8,083 nt of DNA from Akkermansiaceae bacterium UBA6138 (GCA_002422425.1 DIVG01000010.1:1-8083), one strand, 5' to 3'; shown: positions 1 to 5,147, counted from the stretch's first letter. Notes: generated from the sequence alone by a model not told the origin. A program made the numbers and translations.

Positions 1-2
1 TG

Positions 3-32
3 GCAGATACCAATCTCAAAAAGCTTAAGTGA
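3..32 (+). CDS. 3' end of an upstream gene (partial)
   Basis: Only nine codons are visible, ending ADTNLKKLK with TGA at 30-32. This frame is favoured because its stop overlaps the ATG of hsdS at 32-34 (TGATG), the usual layout of a translationally coupled operon partner. A competing reading in frame 1 ends in TGA at 49-51, inside the first heptamer repeat. Position just before hsdS would suit an hsdM or an accessory gene, but nine residues do not identify a family. The HsdM-like tail found later in the window (2842-3000) has a different ending, so this is not simply a copy of it. Confidence 0.35.
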   Translation, partial: ADTNLKKLK

Positions 33-1417
33 TGAAACGAAGCAAAAGTGAGAAATTAGAAGTGAGAAGTGAGAAAGGGCATCAGAACGAAACTTTCTCA
101 CTTCCAAATTCTAAATTCTCACTTCATCCGCCTGCGCTGGTGCCGAAGCTGCGGTTTCCGGAGTTTCGGGGGGCGAAGGGGTGGGAGGAGAAAACCCTCG
201 GAACACTCGCATCTTTTTCGTCGGGCGGGACGCCATCCAAAGACAATCCTGAGTATTGGAATGGAAATATCCCGTGGATAAGCGCCTCGTCGATGTATGA
301 CCTTATCATCGAGAAGGCCGACCATTATGTAACGCCCGTAGCGATCGGCAACGGAACGCGGATCGCCAAAAAGGGATCAATTCTGATTCTAGTTCGTGGA
401 AGTATGTTGTTCAAACGCGTGCCAATTTGCGTCGCGGGAATTGACGTTGCTTTCAATCAAGACGTGAAGGCACTCGATTTGGACGACTCGATCAACACAA
501 GTTTCCTTCTCTATCAGCTCTCATCGTTCCAATCCCGAATCCCAATCAATGAAACCGGAATCGGTGCTGGAAAGATCGAGCTGGATCACCTCAAAGGATT
601 TGAGCTCTTCATCCCTGGCTCACCCGAACAACAAAAAATCGCCGAGTGCCTGAGTTCGGTGGACGAGCGGATCGCCGCGCAAGCGCGGAAACTGGACGCG
701 CTCAAGACCCATAAAAAAGGGCTGATGCAGCAGCTTTTTCCCAGAGTGGCTGGAGCTTCCAGCTCCCAGGCTTCTGAAACAAGGGAGCAGGATGCTCCCG
801 CCACAGGCGAATCCCAACCCCGCCTCCGCTTCCCCGAATTCCGGGACGCCGGGGCGTGGGAGGTGAAGCCTCTTGGCAAGGTGGCGGAGAATCTCGACAA
901 CAAGCGCCGTCCAATCACATCAAGTGACAGAGAAGCGGGTGATGTCCCATACTATGGTGCATCCGGCATCGTCGATTACGTCGAAGGCTTCATCTTCGAC
1001 GAAGACCTGCTCTGCGTTTCGGAAGATGGAGCCAACTTGGTTGCGCGAACCTACCCGATTGCGTTCCCGATCTCGGGAAAGACATGGGTCAACAACCATG
1101 CCCACGTTTTGAGATTCGAAAACGTCTGCACGCAGAAGTTCGTGGAGGTGTATCTCAACTCGATCAAGCTCGACGACTTCATCACAGGCATGGCCCAGCC
1201 AAAGCTCAACAAGGCGATGCTAGACAGCATTCCTATCCCGCACACTAGCGTCCCCGAACAACAACGCATCGCCGACTGCCTCACCAGCCTCGACGACCTC
1301 ATCGCCGCGCAAACCCAAACGCTCGAAACCCTCAAGACCCACAAACGCGGGCTGATGCAGGGCCTGTTTCCGCAGGAAACAGGAAGTGAGAAATTGGAAG
1401 TGAGAAGTGAGAAATGA
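32..1417 (+). CDS. hsdS: Type I restriction-modification specificity subunit HsdS
   Basis: DNA-recognition subunit of a type I restriction-modification enzyme; it joins HsdM (and HsdR) and sets the bipartite target. Residue numbers count from the GTG at 29; ATG at 32 is preferred because of the TGATG overlap with the upstream stop. Architecture is the classic double half: PKLRFPEFR (39-47), target-recognition domain 1 (about 48-198), helical conserved region PEQQKIAECL to GLMQQLFP (199-238), a linker (239-263), PRLRFPEFR (264-272), recognition domain 2 (about 273-408), and a second conserved helix PEQQRIADCL to GLMQGLFP (409-448). The 462-residue length is typical. Oddities: residues 7-36 are almost wholly encoded by an inverted pair of heptamer repeats, the C-terminal SEKLEVRSEK by a third copy with the stop immediately after it, and the linker by a two-hairpin element. 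The first recognition domain looks more AT-rich than the rest, as is common for exchanged TRDs. Family call is secure; the target sequence cannot be read from the protein. Confidence 0.95.
   Translation: MKRSKSEKLEVRSEKGHQNETFSLPNSKFSLHPPALVPKLRFPEFRGAKGWEEKTLGTLASFSSGGTPSKDNPEYWNGNIPWISASSMYDLIIEKADHYVTPVAIGNGTRIAKKGSILILVRGSMLFKRVPICVAGIDVAFNQDVKALDLDDSINTSFLLYQLSSFQSRIPINETGIGAGKIELDHLKGFELFIPGSPEQQKIAECLSSVDERIAAQARKLDALKTHKKGLMQQLFPRVAGASSSQASETREQDAPATGESQPRLRFPEFRDAGAWEVKPLGKVAENLDNKRRPITSSDREAGDVPYYGASGIVDYVEGFIFDEDLLCVSEDGANLVARTYPIAFPISGKTWVNNHAHVLRFENVCTQKFVEVYLNSIKLDDFITGMAQPKLNKAMLDSIPIPHTSVPEQQRIADCLTSLDDLIAAQTQTLETLKTHKRGLMQGLFPQETGSEKLEVRSEK
46..76 (+). repeat. Heptamer repeat copy A (direct), inside hsdS 5' end
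   Basis: A 31-nt unit made of four 7-mers (AAGTGAG, AAATTAG, AAGTGAG, AAGTGAG) plus AAA. Because 21 nt is three heptamers, one frame stays open and reads SEKLEVR; the other two forward frames contain stops. Here the open frame is the hsdS frame. It forms an inverted pair with copy B after a 17-nt spacer. Confidence 0.9.
94..124 (-). repeat. Heptamer repeat copy B (inverted), inside hsdS 5' end
   Basis: On the minus strand this is again exactly 31 nt: AAGTGAG, AATTTAG, AATTTGG, AAGTGAG plus AAA. It could pair with copy A to form a long imperfect hairpin around spacer 77-93. Read in the hsdS frame it encodes the FSLPNSKFSL stretch. It ends about 30 nt before the PKLRFPEFR motif at which HsdS homology begins, so the ancestral start was probably close to that motif. 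Confidence 0.85.
623..741 (+). repeat. hsdS conserved-region repeat, first copy
   Basis: This 119-nt stretch encodes the first conserved helix of HsdS and matches 1253-1371, also 119 nt, with long identical blocks such as CCCGAACAACAA, ATCGCCGCGCAA and GGGCTGATGCAG. Such internal repeats are the known substrate for swapping or duplicating half-subunits in type I specificity genes. Confidence 0.75.
746..804 (+). repeat. Two-hairpin palindromic element in the hsdS linker
   Basis: A 59-nt element bounded by complementary ends GTGGC (746-750) and GCCAC (800-804). Inside are two perfect hairpins: GGAGCT/AGCTCC around loop TCC (752-766) and GGGAGC/GCTCCC around loop AGGAT (783-799). The whole could fold as a three-way junction. 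It lies in frame between the first conserved helix and the second PRLRFPEFR motif and encodes most of the low-complexity linker (A241 to A258). The layout suggests a REP/RPE-like interspersed element tolerated at a flexible protein site. A probable relative occurs at 5658-5700. Confidence 0.7.
1253..1371 (+). repeat. hsdS conserved-region repeat, second copy
   Basis: Second 119-nt copy of the conserved-helix coding segment, in direct orientation to 623-741 and 630 nt away from it. Recombination between the two would delete or duplicate the second recognition domain in frame. Confidence 0.75.
1384..1414 (+). repeat. Heptamer repeat copy C (direct), hsdS 3' end
   Basis: 31 nt: AAGTGAG, AAATTGG, AAGTGAG, AAGTGAG plus AAA. 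It differs from copy A by one base and encodes the last residues of HsdS (SEKLEVRSEK); the hsdS stop TGA (1415-1417) follows directly. It forms an inverted pair with copy D across a 43-nt spacer. Confidence 0.9.
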
Positions 1418-1457
1418 AACCGATCCAACCGCCAACTTCTCATCACGCTGGCACCCC

Positions 1458-1488
1458 TTTCTCACTTCTAACTTCTAACTTCACACTT
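1458..1488 (-). repeat. Heptamer repeat copy D (inverted), abutting the rhuM start
   Basis: On the minus strand: AAGTGTG, AAGTTAG, AAGTTAG, AAGTGAG plus AAA, again 31 nt. It ends two bases before the rhuM ATG at 1491, so the usual ribosome-binding region is a pyrimidine-rich CTTCTAA tract without a Shine-Dalgarno sequence. Pairing with copy C would place the hsdS stop and the 1415-1457 spacer in a hairpin loop. Confidence 0.9.
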
Positions 1489-1490
1489 CA

Positions 1491-2612
1491 ATGATCGTTC
1501 TCTACACCACGGAAGACGGACGCAGCCAGATCAAGCTCCGGGCGCAGGAGCAGACCGTCTGGCTGACCCAGCTCGAAATGGCGGAACTCTTCGATGCCAC
1601 GAAGCAGAACATCTCCCTGCACCTGAAGAACATCCTGGAGGATGGGGAGCTGGACGAAGGTTCAGTTGTCAAGGAATCCTTGACAACTGCCGCCGACGGC
1701 AAGTCTTACTCCACCAAGCTCTACAACCTGGACGCCATTCTGGCCGTAGGCTACCGGGTACGCTCGCCGCGCGGGGTGCAGTTCCGCCGCTGGGCCTCCA
1801 CCATCCTGAAGGAATACCTGACCAAGGGCTTCGTGATGGACGACGAGCGCCTGAAGAACCCGGATGGCCGCCCGGATTACTTCGACGAGATGCTGGAGCG
1901 CATCCGCGACATCCGGGCCTCGGAGAAGCGCTTTTACCAGAAGGTGCGCGACCTCTTTGCCCTGAGCAGCGATTACGATAAGACCGACAAGGCCACGCAG
2001 GTTTTCTTCGCCACGGTGCAAAACCTACTGATCTACGCGGTGACGCGAAAGACCGCCGCCGAACTCGTCACCGCCCGGGCGGATCCCGCCGATCCGTATT
2101 TCGGCCTGCTCGCCTGGAAGGGAGCCAAGGTGCGCAAGGCGGACATCATCGTGGCCAAGAACTACCTGACCGAGGACGAAAAACGCCGAAGGCCTGTAGG
2201 CGTTTTGGACGGAAGGAGCAGAGCGACTGGAGCCCGAAGGGTGAGAAGCCGGGGGGGCAGCTTCGAATCAAATCGACACCCTGAACCGCCTCGTCGTCAT
2301 CTTCCTGGAAACCGCCGAACTGCGAGCCAAGAGCAAGCAGGAGACGCGCATGAGTTTCTGGAAGGGGAACGTGGATCAGATCATCACCTCGAACGGTTTC
2401 CCTCTGCTGACCCATGCGGGCTCGATCAGTCACGGGCAGATGGAGAGCAAGACGAGCGCCCTCTATCTCGACTACGACCAGCGCCGGAAAACCGAGGAAG
2501 CGCAGGCGGCCGATCAAGAGGACGAAGTCGAGCTCAAAGCGCTAGAAACCAAGATCAAGAGACGGTGGAAGAAGTGAGAAGTGAAAAATTAGAAGTGAGA
2601 AAAGGGAGATGA
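1491..2612 (+). CDS. RhuM family protein, C-terminal part replaced after a frameshift
   Basis: RhuM-family (virulence_RhuM) proteins are often encoded beside or within type I restriction loci; their biochemical role is not settled. Residues 1-230 match the family well: an HTH-like start with QTVWLTQLEMAELF (21-34), then KESLTTAADGKSYSTKLYNL (61-80), AILAVGYRVRSPRGVQFRRW (82-101), a helical middle, and KNYLTEDE (223-230). Homology stops at base 2180. A 91-nt insertion follows, after which family sequence resumes in the next frame (2272-2577). The frame given here stays open to 2612 by chance, producing an arginine-rich tail ending VRSEKLEVRKGR, partly from repeat copy E. The product is therefore either a pseudogene, a truncated protein, or restored by slippage or by a sequencing correction at the G7 run at 2251-2257. 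The start ATG has no Shine-Dalgarno sequence; repeat D abuts it. Confidence 0.85.
   Translation: MIVLYTTEDGRSQIKLRAQEQTVWLTQLEMAELFDATKQNISLHLKNILEDGELDEGSVVKESLTTAADGKSYSTKLYNLDAILAVGYRVRSPRGVQFRRWASTILKEYLTKGFVMDDERLKNPDGRPDYFDEMLERIRDIRASEKRFYQKVRDLFALSSDYDKTDKATQVFFATVQNLLIYAVTRKTAAELVTARADPADPYFGLLAWKGAKVRKADIIVAKNYLTEDEKRRRPVGVLDGRSRATGARRVRSRGGSFESNRHPEPPRRHLPGNRRTASQEQAGDAHEFLEGERGSDHHLERFPSADPCGLDQSRADGEQDERPLSRLRPAPENRGSAGGRSRGRSRAQSARNQDQETVEEVRSEKLEVRKGR
1663..1689 (+). repeat. Perfect 12-bp palindrome inside rhuM
   Basis: Arms CAGTTGTCAAGG and CCTTGACAACTG are perfectly complementary around a 3-nt AAT loop. The segment encodes SVVKESLTTA; family members usually carry tyrosine where this protein has the serine encoded by TCC, and TAC there would leave an imperfect palindrome. 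No uridine run follows, so it is not a terminator. Confidence 0.8.
2181..2271 (+). repeat. 91-nt palindrome-bearing insertion in rhuM
   Basis: Family-like sequence ends at KNYLTEDE (to 2180) and resumes with IDTLNRLV at 2272 in another frame, so about 91 nt is extra. Its left end forms a perfect 8-bp stem, AAAACGCC (2180-2187) with GGCGTTTT (2199-2206), around an 11-nt loop holding AGGCCT. The right part is purine-rich, has a small CCC-GAA-GGG hairpin (2233-2241), and carries a run of seven G (2251-2257). With six G the insert would be 90 nt and in frame with no stop, adding 30 arginine-rich residues. This resembles palindromic elements that insert into coding sequence, followed by a one-base slip. 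Confidence 0.6.
2272..2577 (+). pseudogene. Displaced C-terminal part of RhuM (+1 frame)
   Basis: Reading this frame gives IDTLNRLVVIFLETAELRAK, then MSFWKGNVDQIITSNGFPLL and HGQMESKTSALYLDYDQRRK, ending KIKRRWKK, which is the normal RhuM C-terminal region (101 residues). It is cut off from the N-terminal 230 residues by the 91-nt insertion. The stop TGA at 2575-2577 is supplied by the first heptamer of repeat copy E (AAG TGA). An ATG at 2350 could start an internal 75-residue product, but no good ribosome-binding site is seen. Confidence 0.75.
2572..2602 (+). repeat. Heptamer repeat copy E (direct), rhuM/four-helix-bundle junction
   Basis: 31 nt: AAGTGAG, AAGTGAA, AAATTAG, AAGTGAG plus AAA. 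It supplies the stop codon of the displaced RhuM C-terminus and ends six bases before the ATG of the next gene, giving that gene a purine-rich leader (AAAAGGGAG). Unlike A/B and C/D, no inverted partner was found downstream. Confidence 0.9.
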
Positions 2613-2845
2613 GCGAAGAGCCACAGGAAATTGGAGAAAGGGCGTTTGCCTTTGCGGTGCGGGTGGTCACGCTGTGTCAATCACTTGAAGGAAAGTCGGG
2701 CATATCGCGTACTCTGGCGAATCAACTGCTCCGATCCGGAACCTCGGTTGGGGCAAATCTCGAAGAATCCAAAGGCGGCCAGAGCCGGGCCGACTATCTC
2801 TCGAAAGTGTCAATCGCTCTCAAAGAAGCCCGCGAGACCCGATGA
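2609..2845 (+). pseudogene. Four-helix-bundle protein (S23/IVP-like), truncated at 78 aa
   Basis: The family (TIGR02436-like, first named from 23S rRNA intervening sequences; same fold as Avd accessory proteins of diversity-generating retroelements) usually has about 115-125 residues and forms ring-like oligomers with a basic surface. Hallmarks here are FAFAVRVV (13-20), the strongly conserved LRSGTSVGANLEES (46-59), GGQSRADYLSKVSIALKEAR (61-80 region) and ETR. The protein stops at TGA 2843-2845 just where the family continues into its last helices, and the following DNA encodes an HsdM-like tail instead. The truncation is thus a recombination junction, not a point mutation. A truncated but expressed product is possible; start ATG 2609 fits the family N-terminus, although the GGGAG stretch directly touches it. 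Confidence 0.8.
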
Positions 2846-3000
2846 ACATCTCGCGCTACATCAGCACGGCGGTGGCCGACGCGGAAATCGATCTAGTAGC
2901 GACGAACAAGGAGCTGATCGAGATCGAGAAGCAGATCCGTGAGGCAACTGCCAAACACAATGCCTTCCTCAAGGAGCTGGGACTACCGCTCCTGCCGTAA
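2842..3000 (+). pseudogene. HsdM-like C-terminal fragment (52 codons)
   Basis: ATG at 2842-2844 overlaps the stop of the truncated four-helix-bundle gene. The product begins NISRYISTAVADAEIDL, then an acidic/basic helix (NKELIEIEKQIREATAKHN) and ends FLKELGLPLLP with TAA. This matches the extreme C-terminus of type I DNA methyltransferase HsdM, where the NISRYI block follows the catalytic domain and the last helix contacts HsdS. No methyltransferase motifs (such as NPPF/Y) are present, so it is a remnant or at most a small helical peptide. It is on the far side of hsdS from where hsdM normally lies, suggesting rearrangement. Recognition is by family memory, not a search. Confidence 0.65.
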
Positions 3001-3093
3001 GAAGTTCGTTGAAAGGGGAGTTTCCCATCCCAATCGATCAACAAGGGCCTGGTCGATGGAGTGATTCGAATCTCACACTGGAGCCACACTCAC
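3001..3093 (+). other. Short convergent spacer, no gene
   Basis: Gap between the HsdM-like remnant and the stop of the convergent fecR-like gene; it marks the boundary between the repeat-rich accessory region and the GC-rich core-like genes. It contains a 10-bp palindrome GATTCGAATC (3063-3072) and a short CACT run near 3088-3100. No convincing terminator is visible. Confidence 0.5.
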
Positions 3094-4536
3094 TCACTCA
3101 CCCACCCGCAACACCAGCGTCGGCGCCGGCAGGGTCGCGTGCCTCGAACTGGCGATCGCATGCACCAGTCCGCCGCCGCGCACTTCGGGAGTCTTGCGCA
3201 CGATCACGAGAGAAGCGCGGCGGTTGGCGTCGGCATTGAGAAAAGCGGCGAGCTTTTCCCCGCGGATTCCGAAGGCCCCTGACTGAATCCCGCGCGGCAG
3301 GGTGAAGGTGCCGAGTTCGGTGACTTTTTCCGGCATGAGGCCGGTGCCGCTGGTCGGGTTATTCGCGGGGGCGTTGTTCCAGTCGAGCCCGTTGGCGGAC
3401 CAGGCGTCGAGGCTGTCGTCGGTGATCCCGTAGACGGTGAACTCGGAGTCCCCGAGGTTCGAGGCGAGGCCCCATCCGGTCGGGGTAAAACGCAGGTCGA
3501 GTCGGGCCGAGGTGATTCTGCCCGGTTCAACCCGGCCAAGGTCAAAACGCAGGTAGGCCTTGCGGTGCGGACCCTTTTCGTCGAGTGAGTTCTTGAGAAG
3601 CAGTAGAGTTTCGGAATCGTGTCCGTTGCTGTCGCGGGAGAGAATGTAGGCGTCCGCCGCGCCGGGATCGGCGGTGGTGAGGATGACGGTGTTTTTCTCT
3701 TTTTTGTCATCGGCTTCATCGGGGAGAGCCCAGGTCGCCTCTTCGATCGCCGGGCTGACCGAGCCGAGACTGCTGCCCTCGACGAGGTTGCGCTGGCCGG
3801 TGCGGAGTTCGAGGCTTTTGCCTCCGCTGTTGAGGGCGACTTCGACGAGACCGTCGAAGACCTGCGTCTGAGTGGCTCCGCTGACGGGATGGACATTGAC
3901 GGCAAAGCGGGTTCCGTGATCGATGACCCGGGCGCTCGGGGTGCGGATCGTGAAGCCCTCGGCCGATTCACCGACCTCGGCGACGGCGGTGCCGCTCGTG
4001 AGGACGCAGTTCATCGCATCGACGAGAGTGAGACGGGCGGGGGCCTCGAGGATGACTTCGGCACCCGAGTCAAAGGCGAGAGTGGCGAGGCCGCGGACGA
4101 GGAAAAGTTCTCCGGCGCCGAGTCGGGCACCCTCGGCGGTGGGGAGCAGGCCGCTCTCCCAGCGGGCCGACTCGGTCTTTTTCATGGTCGCAAAGGACGG
4201 TGTCGACTCTTTCGGCTTTAACAGGAGCAGGCTGAGCAGGGCCACGACCGCTGCCGCCGCAAAGCCCTGCCAGAGCGAGGGAAAGCGCGAGTAGTGGTAA
4301 TCCGAGATGTCGGTGATGTCGCTGTCGTCGGCGCCTTCCTGCCCGATCTGATTCCAGTGGAGCGCGGCGTGGTCGTGCATGAAGTCCACGTAAGCGCGGC
4401 GAGCCTCGGGATCGCTCTCGAGGATAGCCTCCAGTTCGGCGACTTGAGCGGGGGTGAGGGATCGCTCGATGTAGCCGTGGGCGAGTTCGAGGAGATGATC
4501 CCGGTCGGGATCGAGGGAGTGTTCCGGTTCGTTCAT
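3094..4536 (-). CDS. FecR-like membrane protein with C-terminal DNRLRE-like domain
   Basis: 480 residues from ATG at 4536. This start is chosen because it overlaps the sigma-factor stop (ATGA, 4536-4533); upstream in-frame codons lie inside the sigma gene and are not meaningful. Residues 1-60 form an acidic helical cytoplasmic part typical of the N-terminal region of PVC FecR-like proteins (LLELAHGYIERSLT, then ESDPEARRAYVDFM). One membrane segment follows at about 88-106 (WQGFAAAAVVALLSLLLLKP). Residues 130-250 are a FecR-type beta domain (RGLATLAFDSGAEVILEAPA, FTIRTPSARVIDHGTRFAV, TGQRNLVEG). Residues about 280-480 resemble DNRLRE/CBM96-type domains (KAYLRFDLGRVEPGRITSAR, DWNNAP, SLVIVRKT). 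Likely an anti-sigma or sigma-modulating envelope protein with a surface-binding head. The paired sigma factor supports this; the ligand is unknown. Confidence 0.85.
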   Translation of the reverse strand: MNEPEHSLDPDRDHLLELAHGYIERSLTPAQVAELEAILESDPEARRAYVDFMHDHAALHWNQIGQEGADDSDITDISDYHYSRFPSLWQGFAAAAVVALLSLLLLKPKESTPSFATMKKTESARWESGLLPTAEGARLGAGELFLVRGLATLAFDSGAEVILEAPARLTLVDAMNCVLTSGTAVAEVGESAEGFTIRTPSARVIDHGTRFAVNVHPVSGATQTQVFDGLVEVALNSGGKSLELRTGQRNLVEGSSLGSVSPAIEEATWALPDEADDKKEKNTVILTTADPGAADAYILSRDSNGHDSETLLLLKNSLDEKGPHRKAYLRFDLGRVEPGRITSARLDLRFTPTGWGLASNLGDSEFTVYGITDDSLDAWSANGLDWNNAPANNPTSGTGLMPEKVTELGTFTLPRGIQSGAFGIRGEKLAAFLNADANRRASLVIVRKTPEVRGGGLVHAIASSRHATLPAPTLVLRVGE

Positions 4537-5081
4537 GCCTGGCTGAGTTCTTTTTCGACGCACTGGTGGAGGTTTTTGCGGAGGCGGCTGAGGAGCCGGT
4601 AGACCGCCCCTTCGGTTCGCTCGGTGCGGCGCGAGATGCCCTCGATCGAGGCCTCGTCGCGGTAGCGCAGCTCGAGGATCTCGCGGTGTTCGCCCGAGAG
4701 TTTCGTGACACATTCCTGAAGCGCCTTTTCCCGCCTCTGCCAGCGCTGCTCGCGGATGGCGCTCTCGGACTCCTCGCTGAGGGTTTCGAGGAGACGGTCG
4801 CTGAGAAATTCGGACCGGTCGCGCTTGGAACGGCGCCGGAAGGCGAGGATCTGGTAAAAGAGAATCTTGCGTGCCCAGGCCGCGAAGTTCGTGCCTAGTT
4901 CGAACTGGTGGAACTGCCGCCACATCACGATTTTACCTTCCTGCAGGACATCCTGGGCATCCTGCGGGCAGGCGACGAGGCCGGTTACGTAGATGGAGAG
5001 GCGTCTCTCGTGTTCGGTGAGCAGTCGCAGGAAAGCTTCCGTGCGATCGCTCTCGGCGCTGGGTTCGGCATCGGGGTTCAT
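4533..5081 (-). CDS. ECF-type RNA polymerase sigma factor (Rhodopirellula/Verrucomicrobium-type)
   Basis: 182 residues with the two ECF domains: sigma region 2 at about 20-85 (DAQDVLQEGKIVMWRQFHQF, NFAAWARKILFYQILAFRRR) and region 4 at about 128-176 (LSGEHREILELRYRDEAS, then the helix-turn-helix with RTEGAVYRLLSRLRKNLHQC). It directs transcription of a small regulon, normally held in check by the partner encoded next. Its stop overlaps the FecR-like start by four bases, indicating translational coupling. A clear AGGGAG ribosome-binding site sits six bases before the ATG, confirming the start. It lies 66 bp downstream of hicA on the same strand; read-through from hicBA is possible. No convincing sigma promoter could be identified in the gap. 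Confidence 0.92.
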   Translation of the reverse strand: MNPDAEPSAESDRTEAFLRLLTEHERRLSIYVTGLVACPQDAQDVLQEGKIVMWRQFHQFELGTNFAAWARKILFYQILAFRRRSKRDRSEFLSDRLLETLSEESESAIREQRWQRREKALQECVTKLSGEHREILELRYRDEASIEGISRRTERTEGAVYRLLSRLRKNLHQCVEKELSQA

Positions 5082-5087
5082 GGAGTT

Positions 5088-5093
5088 CTCCCT
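5088..5093 (-). promoter_or_regulatory. Ribosome-binding site of the ECF sigma gene
   Basis: AGGGAG on the minus strand, six bases ahead of the ATG at 5081. It is the clearest Shine-Dalgarno sequence in the window and fixes the sigma-factor start. Confidence 0.75.
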
Positions 5094-5147
5094 GAATAAG
5101 GCCGAAGCGGGCGGGATTGGACAAGGGAAATGTGATGACAGTCCGCC

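Noticed and set aside
46..1488. Possible CRISPR array from 31-nt repeats
   Set aside because: The repeats are themselves made of heptamers, occur in both orientations, are separated by whole genes or by short unequal spacers, and there are no cas genes.
2181..2612. Arginine-rich C-terminus of the open rhuM frame as a genuine new domain
   Set aside because: The other frame carries recognisable RhuM sequence across 2272-2577, so the open frame is an out-of-frame readthrough caused by the insertion.
3010..3052. Terminator between the convergent genes
   Set aside because: The best stems (GGGGA/TTCCC with a 2-nt loop; ATCGATC/GGTCGAT with a wobble and an 11-nt loop) are weak and no T-run follows.
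3055..3090. tRNA-3'-end-like sequence (TTCGAATC followed by TGGAGCCA), a possible attachment site
   Set aside because: The T-stem does not pair (A opposite C at the loop-closing position, further mismatches), and no matching acceptor strand, integrase or second copy is visible.
3088..3103. CACT tetranucleotide microsatellite as a phase-variation tract
   Set aside because: Only about three units, located at the very end and beyond the stop of the fecR-like gene, so length change would have little coding effect.
3094..4923. 609-residue open frame on the minus strand
   Set aside because: Its first 129 codons overlap the sigma factor in another frame and read as arginine/proline-rich noise. The real FecR-like protein starts at 4536, overlapping the sigma stop by four bases.
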